Shown: piece after piece, positions 27,401 through 34,944 of the stretch | How the letters are laid out: each line of letters begins with the position of its first letter | Numbering within the stretch: the first letter of the stretch is position 1 | Assembly (NCBI RefSeq): GCF_003014535.1 | Contig: NZ_PYGD01000005.1 | Span: 186,001-250,000 of the forward strand | Direction: 5' to 3' | DNA: 64,000 nt | Source: Taibaiella chishuiensis | GTDB lineage: Bacteria > Bacteroidota > Bacteroidia > Chitinophagales > Chitinophagaceae | Program-made: the position numbers and the translations under genes | The notes under the pieces: generated by a model | Told to the model about the DNA's origin: nothing | The model's database searches: none | What the model saw: the letters and a program-made list of their open reading frames with translations, nothing else

Positions 27401-29548
27401 TGAACGTAATTTAAAAACGGTCAAGCGCTCGGAATATAATTCGCGCGAAATAGCATCTTTGACTCCTAATGAGGTAAAGAAACTCCTCCAATTAGATGCT
27501 TTTGCACTTTCGGTTATGTATTTTATACTAACGAAAATGTCGTCGTCTAAATGGCTCTGTAATTTTAAAGTCGGATGATAGTCATCAGAAAGGAAACAAT
27601 CTTTTGCAGGTAATAGAGATCCTCCAATTGTCAGCAATTTTAACCTGGTAAGTTTCGCGAGCGTATCTTTCCCAATATCTCCTTTTTCGAATAGATTAAA
27701 AATATCCTGGATGGTCTTGAGCGCATTTTCTTGTGTGACAAATATTTCAGCATTGGGGATAATCGATTTCTCTAAAAATGTCACATCTGATTTCTCGACT
27801 ATACCAAGGCTTTCGAGCCAATTCTTTACATCAGAATTCCCCTGCGTCCATCTATCTATGTCGGGATGAATAAAAAACAATCGACTTTCCGGATCTGGTT
27901 CCTCGCCAGGCGCTGGGAAAAAGAGATCTTTGGGGCATCGCAAATTGAGGTTAAGATCAAGCATAAATGGCCAGCCGGAAAGAACTGTGTTGCTTATATC
28001 GGTAATTTTTTCATTTTCGCTTAAGCGCTTGAGATGAAGGATTAGTTCTTTGTTATTGGTTATGTTCCTATTCGCGGCAAATGCTTCGTCAGCCAGTAAA
28101 TTAGGCACTTGGGACCAATCAAAATAATTTACACCAAACGACTTTAACTTTTTGTCATCTAACGACTGAACAAGTGGTTGCATAGCAAGTTCGGCAAAGC
28201 CACCCTTTGTGCTCATATAATTACAAACTGACGCAGCCCCAACGAAAGCTTTTTCTGATAGAAAGGTGAAATCTATAAGCGCTTCTTTAGCTCTTAATAG
28301 TGTACCAGCTCTACTTAAAATAAAAGGAATATTGGTTTTGGCTATTCCCAGTTGTTTATTAAATGCTGCAGTCAGGTCATTACCGTTTTCGAGTAGAGTT
28401 GGTAACAATTGATAAACACTGGATTTGAACTCGCTGAATACTAATTCTGCTACCCAATTCAAAAGTTCACGCGGGATGTTTTCAAAAAGCCACTGATTCC
28501 ATTCGTTCTGTTTATGGAGTGACTCTCGATTAGCGACCATATAGAAAGCGGCGTTAACCAGAACCGGAAAATGATATCCTCGTTCTTCCGTAGGTAAGTA
28601 GGCGTATAGCCTTCTTTCGGCACTAGGAACTGGGATTATTTCACCATCCTGCAACTTGGCAGCAAGGACAATTTCGGCTTTCGTTGCTGACTTAATTTTG
28701 TCTGGAATTTCAGTGTTTTTGCTCAGTTTCGACCGTAGATCATCGGGCACTACTAACTCAATCGTTTTTTTTAACCAATGCGTCTGTTCCGATCCATTAC
28801 TTTTTATTTTGAAGTTATGTTCCGCTTCTTCAATAATTTCAAGCTTGACTACCCGCCCAAAATTAAATTCAAGTTTATTAATATTCTTCAAAAAGAGGTA
28901 CATGTCAATTTTTTGCGACAGTTCAGTAATCGCTTCCGTAATTTCAACTACCTTCTTCAGATGAATGATTGTGGCAACATTCCATTCCCCTTCAGTCAAA
29001 AATTTATGTATAGGTTGCTCCACTTGTGCAGCCTCTGTGTAAATCGGAATAATAGGCCAAGGGTAGTTGAATTTCCGATCATTTTCTACCTCCCAATCCT
29101 CTTGAGTACCTTGCCAACTTTGATTCCATTCGTGTTCGTAAGCGGTATCAAATCTAAAATATTCCCCATCGGAGTAGATGGTCACTTTTTCCGACTGTCC
29201 AAAAACTGCCTTAAAACCAATTCCTTTATATCCGGTCTTATCGTTAGCTTTTTTCTTTGTACCGTCTGCAATACCGGAAATACCTCGAACATCTCTCTCA
29301 TCAAATTTTTTCCCTGTATGAGCCACTACAAGGTTGTCACCAAATAACTGAATGACAACCCTTATTTTTTGGTGGTTTATGGAAGAGTCATCTGCATTTT
29401 GGAGTAATTCGTAAATAAATCTTTTTGAATCTTGATAGAGATCACCAGAAAGCGACCCCAATGAAGCCATTTGAGTAACGGCCTGTTCCGGTGAGTTGTA
29501 GTTAGTAAAATCTTTGAATATTTTTTCAGTAATTGGTTTTAGTGACAT
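24431..29548 (-). CDS. Giant fusion: sacsin-like GHKL ATPase, DarT-like ADP-ribosyltransferase and HD phosphohydrolase
   Basis: About 1705 residues. The N-terminus is a sacsin/HSP90-type GHKL ATPase: FIYELLQNADDSS (N box, residues ~44-56), then KTGYKGIGFKAVFGQSEKVT (~104-123). A long middle region (to ~1170) resembles sacsin-repeat-associated sequence. Residues ~1180-1380 match DarT: CIFHFSHLENAVSIIKEGAI, then FARFYFRGKTPTQYYVE, PVPIFFIIS, and AHQEFLIKDQLNLNDVKYL carrying the expected catalytic Glu. Residues ~1500-1680 are an HD domain (LTLEQHTIAV, then LALHDIGKPVAIGLG) with the HD metal pair. The start at 29548 (MSLKPITEK) is preferred to 29605. The inferred role is phage- or DNA-damage-triggered ADP-ribosylation of DNA, gated by the ATPase. 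The macrodomain gene follows 8 nt downstream. Confidence 0.87.
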   Translation of the reverse strand: MSLKPITEKIFKDFTNYNSPEQAVTQMASLGSLSGDLYQDSKRFIYELLQNADDSSINHQKIRVVIQLFGDNLVVAHTGKKFDERDVRGISGIADGTKKKANDKTGYKGIGFKAVFGQSEKVTIYSDGEYFRFDTAYEHEWNQSWQGTQEDWEVENDRKFNYPWPIIPIYTEAAQVEQPIHKFLTEGEWNVATIIHLKKVVEITEAITELSQKIDMYLFLKNINKLEFNFGRVVKLEIIEEAEHNFKIKSNGSEQTHWLKKTIELVVPDDLRSKLSKNTEIPDKIKSATKAEIVLAAKLQDGEIIPVPSAERRLYAYLPTEERGYHFPVLVNAAFYMVANRESLHKQNEWNQWLFENIPRELLNWVAELVFSEFKSSVYQLLPTLLENGNDLTAAFNKQLGIAKTNIPFILSRAGTLLRAKEALIDFTFLSEKAFVGAASVCNYMSTKGGFAELAMQPLVQSLDDKKLKSFGVNYFDWSQVPNLLADEAFAANRNITNNKELILHLKRLSENEKITDISNTVLSGWPFMLDLNLNLRCPKDLFFPAPGEEPDPESRLFFIHPDIDRWTQGNSDVKNWLESLGIVEKSDVTFLEKSIIPNAEIFVTQENALKTIQDIFNLFEKGDIGKDTLAKLTRLKLLTIGGSLLPAKDCFLSDDYHPTLKLQSHLDDDIFVSIKYITESAKASNWRSFFTSLGVKDAISRELYSERLTVFKLRSSGIEQGYFDQFTDFKQPFTTKFSPFAYRNIATLFLLHRVNEVKISKVYWENVINSVDLKEIQKEATAYWGRTGYPGADTGDDVPNYISWYVRKIACLPASDGTCRSAEAMLLNIDTITKLAGEYLPVFDGPELDADWRSFFKFRTKLELADYLLLLTKIGEDPDSGKTAQQQVFEYLLESFLSYNEDELASIKSWSVSGMIADESGNYRSPKELHYYLDGDSTALGAGFTFAYFSVGNQRHDELEKLLALLQVKILKQSEFVLDAPEAKPSTSLAAKLKQIIPYWAKWRENEKQSGYEEMLSELEISFKTLEVFEAEKLNITHGDSWRKKVSIYFASDKLYVVTKWTSAKVIFSLSEKLCELAHAKKHQNQLTFLLNSDEEEIIEYFTEEGIGLPPTANIEDSEFRSASPLIDEGADLVGSDYDLTHREHKDYHVLWEENVKQNATLIAQSGNDPKTLLYNGLKANCPKKVVCIFHFSHLENAVSIIKEGAIKSRHSATFKDSAGSGIISQTDDERKTFARFYFRGKTPTQYYVENLGRAEQSIARLGSDPICPVPIFFIISLENVIDHVDWSISLGSLASPNVEFGNDFDLVSKFDFEGVYKDMPEIPLNRFLVSAHQEFLIKDQLNLNDVKYLLGVQNESAKRSLLALLDDNTKWEHRIRIIPSLYNNENPKVNIEDSTPIFAASLSKPHKGQFILQHTANRESGIITDNKITQSTSDKWVTTTTPEIIKLVSNNEEIIYKLFYHYKGNIWLTYTNSNESTFDILWIKNRLKSWMENETMNIEVLLSILKQHPVLAYLYAQKVGGPDGLTLEQHTIAVLENYLNYFSSKQKLFSTEHEYLICLALHDIGKPVAIGLGNKDLQHQETLKIIDDIMPMLPYSEDSLEVAKKIIDGDPLGRYLNPHKSNNLTTTIQLLNEMAQSLNLELTELFPYITIFYQCDAAGYQSLRDRIFLSDDVTGDLVFDNVKERLLFKGEVESNFAKLESLI

Positions 29549-29568
29549 TGGTTTGTATAGAATGACAT
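29539..29568 (-). other. Short upstream reading frame overlapping the fusion-gene start
   Basis: The minus strand from 29568 reads ATG, eight codons (SFYTNQCH) and TAA. The TAA lies 9 nt inside the main coding region, which starts at 29548 in another frame. The small frame exists because a 20-bp segment carrying the ATG is duplicated. It may lower or couple translation of the toxin-containing fusion. There is no experimental support. Confidence 0.35.
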
Positions 29569-29582
29569 TGGTTTGTATAGAA
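29543..29582. repeat. Perfect 20-bp tandem duplication at the fusion-gene start
   Basis: Two adjacent exact copies of TGACATTGGTTTGTATAGAA. On the minus strand each copy contains the sequence CCAATGTCA with an ATG. Copy one supplies the likely start of the fusion gene. Copy two supplies an ATG in a different frame. Twenty is not a multiple of three, so gain or loss of a copy changes the 5' leader frame. Confidence 0.85.
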
Positions 29583-29744
29583 TAATGTGTTGTAAGAAAT
29601 GACAAACTGTTAGTCTTAAATTAACAGTAGGTTTACTACTCGTTATTTTCCTGACTTGTAGCAATCTGAAGGCTCAGCTATGATAAGTAAGAAGGGAACT
29701 TAATCTAATAAGATTTGGTAACTTCTTGCAATCAAAAAAATAAA

Positions 29745-30614
29745 TTAGATAGATGAGAGTATCTCTTTATAGTAGGATATTCCATGAGCCTTATTGATAA
29801 CCTTAATCTCAACTCCATTCGCTTTTAATAAGTCTAACTTGAAACACGCAGTTTTTACGAACGCTTCAGGGATATAGTATGTAATATTATTAGTGAATTT
29901 TATTTTCTGTTTATAAAGCAATTGCCTGGCTCGGTATGTTAGCAACCACCATAGGTCTGTCTCCACAAAATCAAGGGTAAGCCCGATGATGTGTATGTCT
30001 TTTACAAAAAAGAGATCAATCCAGGATTGAATAATTTCAAATTCTTTTCCTTGCTGTAGGCGTTTAACAAGTGAACGCTTTACAATGCGATTTGATTTAT
30101 AATCTGGTACGGAGGCCGCATAATTCCGCATTTTTTGCAGCTGTCCACCATAGTGTTCATATCCCAGATTTATGCTCATTGGTGATCTACAATCACCGTG
30201 TATATGCCAGAAGGTTGTCGTGCCAATTTCGTATCGACGAAAAATGCTGTATAAGTTTTCGTAGACAAGCCCATCATTTTTTTGAGGCTCGCTACCTTCC
30301 AACAGAAAATCGTAGTTTGTTGTTATTACATGTGCTGGTGCGATGTTCCGGATAAGCTCATGTATTTCGTTAGCTTCAATACGTGATACATTTTGGGCGA
30401 TGAATTCTTTTAAGGCAAGTTCTTTTCCGATCCGCTTGAGTTTGAATGCGTTCAAAAATATCTCCTCATAAAATAAGGGGAACGGTTTCTGCTTGTCTTT
30501 GATACTGCAGTCATCTTTACAAAAAGCAAGAAGATTATCAAGTAAATTGTCCCATGTAATGCCTTTTGAGATTGCATTAACGCCATTGCCGATAAGCAAC
30601 GCCAAGTCTTTCAT
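29745..30614 (-). CDS. SIR2-family NAD+-consuming protein (defence type)
   Basis: A 289-residue protein of the SIR2-like family seen in anti-phage systems. Motifs: LALLIGNGVNAISKG (nucleotide-binding loop, the GxGxN form instead of the GAG of deacetylases), HVITTNYDFLLEGS, and FWHIHGDCRSP with the catalytic His. Near the end IHIIGLTLDFVETDLWWLLT resembles the closing motif of defence SIR2 proteins. No zinc-binding Cys cluster is present, so an NADase rather than a protein deacetylase is likely. ATG at 30614 is chosen; the frame extends to a TTG at 30647. It precedes the DarT fusion gene by about 200 nt on the same strand, so it may be cotranscribed or act as a second effector. Confidence 0.82.
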   Translation of the reverse strand: MKDLALLIGNGVNAISKGITWDNLLDNLLAFCKDDCSIKDKQKPFPLFYEEIFLNAFKLKRIGKELALKEFIAQNVSRIEANEIHELIRNIAPAHVITTNYDFLLEGSEPQKNDGLVYENLYSIFRRYEIGTTTFWHIHGDCRSPMSINLGYEHYGGQLQKMRNYAASVPDYKSNRIVKRSLVKRLQQGKEFEIIQSWIDLFFVKDIHIIGLTLDFVETDLWWLLTYRARQLLYKQKIKFTNNITYYIPEAFVKTACFKLDLLKANGVEIKVINKAHGISYYKEILSSI

Positions 30615-30799
30615 AGCTGTTGGTTTAATAGGTTTCAGAGAATCCAATCAATGTGTATTCACCACTCAAATAAAAAATTCGATCTTTTATCTAATTAGCT
30701 GTCTCTGACGCTGCACAACATAAGAATTTAATATTAAACAACAACCCCCATTTTGGTGGGGGCTTAATGTGAATTCTCAGTAAAGAAGATTTTCTGAAT

Positions 30800-30825
30800 T
30801 TTCAGACACGAAATAGACACGGTTT
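30800..30825 (+). repeat. Island-end direct repeat, right copy
   Basis: 24/26 identical to 21214-21239 in the same orientation. It ends 91 nt before the distal attachment repeat. A terminator-like hairpin (CCCCCA with TGGGGG, around 30747-30765) lies just inside it, mirroring the hairpin at the left end. Confidence 0.5.
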
Positions 30826-30916
30826 ACAAGTAAAGAAGAGTAAAATGCGGCTGTTTGGAGAGTAAATAAATCCTTGTTTTATTAGGATTTAAGGTTTTAG
30901 CTAGTTTGTGCTACTG

Positions 30917-30930
30917 CCTGTTCCGGGCAC
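30917..30930 (+). repeat. Attachment repeat (distal copy)
   Basis: An exact 14-bp copy of the tRNA-Leu 3' end (CCTGTTCCGGGCAC). No other tRNA sequence is present here. It is followed at once by a strong terminator, as the chromosomal sequence after tRNA-Leu would be before insertion. Confidence 0.75.
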
Positions 30931-30933
30931 AAT

Positions 30934-30958
30934 AAAACCCGCGCTGAGCGCGGGTTTT
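30934..30958 (+). terminator. Displaced original terminator of tRNA-Leu
   Basis: A perfect 11-bp stem AAAACCCGCGC and GCGCGGGTTTT with loop TGA, 3 nt after the distal attachment repeat. No gene ends nearby on either strand, which fits a tRNA terminator separated from its tRNA by the island. From 30959 to 31288 I see no gene or clear signal. Confidence 0.7.
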
Positions 30959-31288
30959 GTCTTTTTACGACTATCACCATTCTATATCCCACAGACTCTG
31001 CCTTTCAAGCACCCTACATTAAGATACAGAAACCTGTAAGCCTTACAAAGCTCTGTCCTCAACTTTAATTAAAGCAAACTCGAGGCTGCCACGAATTAAA
31101 TCGCATTCAGGTGTTATAATCGACGTTACTCTCTTATAAAATATGCCAACTCTATACGGGAGAACAGTAAACTTCTCAAGGCTATAAAAAATTCAAATAG
31201 CACTGATCCTCTCTTCATGAAACACTATGAAAACTTTCGTTTTATTGAAAAAATAATGCAAAAAAGCGAAATAAATATTACAATAGAG

Positions 31289-31296
31289 TATCTTTG
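31289..31296 (+). promoter_or_regulatory. Bacteroidota-type -7 box for the response regulator
   Basis: TATCTTTG matches TAnnTTTG 20 nt before the ATG at 31316. A -33 TTTG is not evident. Confidence 0.5.
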
Positions 31297-31315
31297 CTAA
31301 AAGTGTAAATTCTGC

Positions 31316-31957
31316 ATGCGCATCAATAGCAACTTAAATATAGCCGTTGTGGATGATCATCAAATCATTATTGATGGAATCCGTTTACTGTTAAGGGACA
31401 AGGTAAATATTGTACTCGAAGCTCATAATGGGTTAGATTTTTGTAAAAAGCTTAAACACCTTAAGCCAGATGAACAATTAGATTTAGTACTTCTTGACGT
31501 AGGAATGCCGATTATGGATGGATTTGAAACGCTTGACTGGATAAAAAAGAATTACCCATCATTAAAGGTTATTATACTAACAATGCATAATAGCACAGAA
31601 AGCGTTTTAAGAATGATTGAACTTGGGGCAGATGGTTATATGCTTAAGTCTACCAATAAAGTTGAGCTCTTAAATGCGTTGAATGGTGTGATTAATTTGG
31701 GTAGCTATTACCCCAATTGGGTTTCTGAAATTCTGGCCAAACAATTCAGAAAAAATACCCCAACATTAAACGAAAGAGAAATAGAATATATAAAACTCGC
31801 AGCTTCCGACCTCACCTCAAAAGAAATAGCAAGCAAAATGGGAGTTGGTGTAAGAACAGTAGAAGGAGTAAAGTCTTTCATTTTGTCGAAACTAAATATC
31901 CGTACATCTAGTGGATTAATTGCATATGCAATTAGAAATAACCTTATAAACTTTTAG
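31316..31957 (+). CDS. NarL/LuxR-type response regulator (orphan)
   Basis: A 213-residue two-domain regulator. The receiver (residues ~5-125) has VVDDHQ, the phospho-accepting Asp in VLLDVGMPIMDGFETL, the Thr in ILTMHNS and the Lys in YMLKSTNK. The C-terminal LuxR-type HTH (residues ~145-210) reads LNEREIEYIKLAASDLTSKE, then GVGVRTVEGVKSFIL. No sensor kinase is adjacent, so it is an orphan in this window. A tiny membrane protein gene follows 16 nt later and is probably cotranscribed. The gene lies outside the island but is also AT-rich. Confidence 0.9.
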   Translation: MRINSNLNIAVVDDHQIIIDGIRLLLRDKVNIVLEAHNGLDFCKKLKHLKPDEQLDLVLLDVGMPIMDGFETLDWIKKNYPSLKVIILTMHNSTESVLRMIELGADGYMLKSTNKVELLNALNGVINLGSYYPNWVSEILAKQFRKNTPTLNEREIEYIKLAASDLTSKEIASKMGVGVRTVEGVKSFILSKLNIRTSSGLIAYAIRNNLINF

Positions 31958-31973
31958 CTTATAACCTATTTAT

Positions 31974-32189
31974 ATGGATAGACCCAATTCAAAACAAAGG
32001 GATGAAAAATTTACAATAAGCTTTTGGGGATTAAAAATAAATTGCGCCAACCCAGGAAAACAATCAATTCTTATCTTAATTATAGTTTTTCTGTTCTTGT
32101 TAGTTATAATAATACAATTAAAGCCTTATATATTTGCGCTTGCAGCAGCTAGTAAGGGCAAAGGTATCCTGACAAGGATCATAAACTAA
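31974..32189 (+). CDS. Small single-pass membrane protein
   Basis: A 71-residue protein with one strong hydrophobic helix (SILILIIVFLFLLVIIIQL, residues ~31-49), a polar N-terminal part containing ISFWGLKINCANPGK, and a short basic tail. No family recognised. It lies 16 nt downstream of the orphan response regulator on the same strand, suggesting a shared transcript and perhaps a signalling accessory role, which is inference. Confidence 0.55.
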   Translation: MDRPNSKQRDEKFTISFWGLKINCANPGKQSILILIIVFLFLLVIIIQLKPYIFALAAASKGKGILTRIIN

Positions 32190-32306
32190 GGAAATTATAG
32201 TGTATCAACTTATAATGTAAAAGTGGCGAGGCTAAAAACGGATAGAAAGGATGGCAAAAAGCCCCTCAAAATGAGGGGCGTTACAATAAGGATTACAGAT
32301 TATGCA

Positions 32307-33245
32307 CTACATTCTATTTAGGAAAAACCTGATATTTCCAACTGATCCGGACAGCTTGTTACGATTCCTATCCTCAATTGTTAGTATGTAATATTTATAC
32401 TGACCTGAACCGTAGGTAAGCATTTTTATCAGATTAACATTTGGAAGTACTTGAAAAATTCTTATCTCTTCTGTTTCCGGAGGTTTACCTTCTAACTCCC
32501 CACCTAAATAAGTAATCTTATCTTCTTTAATCACTAAAGCATTGGGGCCACCATTTTCCGATGCATAATGCCATTGTCCGGAAAAGCGTTTAATTGCCCG
32601 TTCCGGTTCATATTCTTCAGCTTGAAGTATTAATCTTTCTTTGTCACGTGTAAGTTCTTTATTAGAATCAGAGAGGGACGTATTGTACTTTTTCACTTGC
32701 GTCATATCCTGAGCAGATTTTTCATCTTTCTGTTTCAGCTCTAAAATCCGTTCTTCCAACCCAAATATCTTTGACTCTAGTTGACTATATCGTATTTGAA
32801 GAGAACTTTCTTCTTTAATAATTTCTTGCAGGCGCTTCGTCCTATCCATATATTCTTTACGTAACAACAAATACCTATTGATAGATATTGACCCGTTTTC
32901 GGAGTACTTCAAAACGGCATTTGACCCTTCTTTTCTTCTCTTCGCATTAAAAGCGGAAATAAAATTTTTCAAATAAGGATATCCGAAAGTATATAGAATC
33001 GCCGATCCAGCCGGGATTCCCCAAAGCTGATACCAGGGTATTTCAAGATGCATTATGTAATCAATTGCACCTTTCATTTTCATTTCTGAGAAGTCCTTCG
33101 AATCATACTTCATCAATATTACAGGAATTTTCCAGTTCGTTATGAGCCAGGAAATAGCGAAGGAAGAAAACAACGGGCTTGATGAACGGTCTTTCAGCTC
33201 TTTAAAAAATTCAGAAACCTTGTCCAATATGTGCTTTTTTTGCAA
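32307..33245 (-). CDS. Membrane protein with coiled coil and C-terminal beta domain, unknown function
   Basis: A 312-residue protein. Two membrane segments are likely in the first ~90 residues (SSPLFSSFAISWLITNWK near residue 20, and PWYQLWGIPAGSAILYTFGY near residue 75). A coiled coil spans about residues 120-215 (LQEIIKEESSLQIRYSQLES, then GLEERILELKQKDEKS). The last ~90 residues look beta-rich (FSGQWHYASENGGPNALVIK, then LSGSVGNIRFFL). Proteins with a similar RSSSPLFSSF opening occur as stand-alone membrane proteins in varied bacteria without assigned function. It is convergent with the small membrane protein gene. Confidence 0.65.
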   Translation of the reverse strand: MQKKHILDKVSEFFKELKDRSSSPLFSSFAISWLITNWKIPVILMKYDSKDFSEMKMKGAIDYIMHLEIPWYQLWGIPAGSAILYTFGYPYLKNFISAFNAKRRKEGSNAVLKYSENGSISINRYLLLRKEYMDRTKRLQEIIKEESSLQIRYSQLESKIFGLEERILELKQKDEKSAQDMTQVKKYNTSLSDSNKELTRDKERLILQAEEYEPERAIKRFSGQWHYASENGGPNALVIKEDKITYLGGELEGKPPETEEIRIFQVLPNVNLIKMLTYGSGQYKYYILTIEDRNRNKLSGSVGNIRFFLNRM

Positions 33246-33311
33246 ATATATAAAACATACTTAAACCACCAAGTATTCTATTCATTCGCCAAAACTGGCC
33301 GCTTTTTTCAA

Positions 33312-33578
33312 CTAGTTAAATTGTCGTTCCATTTCCTGCAATTCAGACCATACAATATTGCCACGAAACGGTTTATCTAGTTTCTTATCCAGCTTGGCAA
33401 TCAGTTCCAGCAGACGCTGTACGGCTTCGGAGTAGAATCCCGGATCCTGCCGGAAAGAACTCGCGTTTGTACTTTTATAGGGCTGGAGTGTACCACCGTT
33501 ACGATAATGCCCGGAATATTCGATCCTTTCGACAGCGCCCTTATAGTTTAGAGCCTCTGCAGCTCTGCATTTGAGAGC
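33312..33578 (-). pseudogene. 3' remnant of an unknown gene
   Basis: The minus strand is open for 88 codons with no start codon, between a stop at 33579-33581 and a stop at 33312-33314. The reading is convincingly protein-like: ALNYKGAVERIEYSGHYRNG, SSFRQDPGFYSEAVQRLLEL and NIVWSELQEMERQFN. The frame looks like the C-terminal part of a gene whose 5' portion has been lost. The family is not recognised. Confidence 0.45.
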
Positions 33579-33901
33579 TCAATGCAATCCCATACTCACC
33601 TGTTAAAATTGGCCGCTCTACCATTGTTGATCTGCTTTTGCTACATTTTTTGTTCGATAAATGCAGCTAAATCAACAATACGGCCTCTTGTAAGATTACC
33701 AGGCATAAATTGGAAACGACAATCTATTGCCCTCCGTCGCAGATGCAGCCATTTAGCCAGCTGAGTAATGGGGCAAGTTCATCGGATTTTCCATTACACA
33801 AGCCATAAAGCAATATTGTATTTAGAGAAAGGGATTCCCATGCTATATTTTTTTGATTGGGAAATCTGTTACAATCGTAGTCTTACACGCTTGCGCTTTT
33901 T
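33579..33901. other. Gap with two tRNA-like fragments, no gene
   Basis: The minus strand around 33640-33612 reads CAATGGTAGAGCGGCC and around 33777-33740 reads GCCCCATTACTCAGCTGG, both resembling tRNA D-arm halves. Neither can be extended into a cloverleaf. They may be relics of tRNA-targeted insertions or chance matches. Confidence 0.25.
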
Positions 33902-34855
33902 TTACGCCAATTCCTTGCTGTATTTTTTGGGCTTCTTCCCAATATGTTTTTCGAATACCCTGGAAAAGTGACTGAGATTCTCAAAGCCCATTTGATACCC
34001 CACTTCTGATACGGACAACTGCTCATCCCGTAAAAGGCGTGCAGCTTCTTTCATGCGTGAATGCTGGTAATAATCGTAAATACCCATTCCGAAAACCTGC
34101 GTAAAAAGTTGACGCATTTTTAATTCGTTCATTCCTGCAATCTGCTTTAACGTGGCGATAGCGCTCGGCTTGTCCAACGATGAAATAATTTTGTCCCTTA
34201 CGCTGTAAATAGCTTTTATATCCTTACTGCTTAGTTTTTGATGAACAGATTGCTCCCGTTTGTTCAAACTTTGAAACAAATAGAAAAGTAGTTCCATTGT
34301 TTTTAGTTTGTAGTAGTAGCTATTGAGTGCCTCTGGTTCTTCCTTTCTGGCAATATCATTTATAGTGCGCAGTATATCATCCGTCATCATTTCTTCAATC
34401 AAAAAATTGCTGCCCTTGTCGAAGAAAAACGGGAAATGCTCCGCATCATTTTTCAAAAAACTTTTCAGGTACTCGGCACTGATAAATACAGACACCACCT
34501 TTACATGGGAATTGCTCCTGAAAACGCTGGTGTATGGAAGTTCGGAAGGAAACACACGTACATAGGGCGGCTTTTCCTGTGTTTTTAATTTTCTTTTGCC
34601 CTTTGTAGGTTCGTCATCATCAAAGGCATTGTGAAAGAAAAAGCGGATGCTGTTTTGAATATGCTTAGGCGGTGTCGTATGTCGTGAGAACGTTTTTTTT
34701 ACTTTATAGGAAGCAATAAATAAGGCAAAATCAGGTAGGAAATCGAAGTTTTTTTGAAATTGCACCTCTATGTTTTGCGCCATACGTTCCCCGATATCGT
34801 AACCGATTTTATGCGCAAACTGAAGAAAGTTTTGTCCTTCTCTTTCCGTCATCAT
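33902..34855 (-). CDS. AraC-family transcriptional regulator
   Basis: A 317-residue regulator. The N-terminal ~210 residues are not a recognised ligand domain. The C-terminal ~95 residues are a double HTH of the AraC type: ATLKQIAGMNELKMRQLFTQ, VFGMGIYDYYQHSRMKEAAR, then LSVSEVGYQMGFENLSHFSR with the classical closing VFEKHIGKKPKKY. The start has two tandem ATGs (34855 and 34852). It is divergent from the FAD monooxygenase gene with a 65-90 nt spacer, a common layout for a regulator controlling the neighbouring oxidoreductase. Confidence 0.9.
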   Translation of the reverse strand: MMTEREGQNFLQFAHKIGYDIGERMAQNIEVQFQKNFDFLPDFALFIASYKVKKTFSRHTTPPKHIQNSIRFFFHNAFDDDEPTKGKRKLKTQEKPPYVRVFPSELPYTSVFRSNSHVKVVSVFISAEYLKSFLKNDAEHFPFFFDKGSNFLIEEMMTDDILRTINDIARKEEPEALNSYYYKLKTMELLFYLFQSLNKREQSVHQKLSSKDIKAIYSVRDKIISSLDKPSAIATLKQIAGMNELKMRQLFTQVFGMGIYDYYQHSRMKEAARLLRDEQLSVSEVGYQMGFENLSHFSRVFEKHIGKKPKKYSKELA

Positions 34856-34944
34856 AATTTTTACGACTATTTTTATTAGTTATTGAATTATTTTATTCGT
34901 AAAAATACAGACAATTTTGCATGGTAAAACAAAAAATAATTGAT

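Noticed and set aside
33579-33901. Two complete tRNA genes
   Set aside because: Only D-arm-like halves could be found and no full cloverleaf could be drawn.
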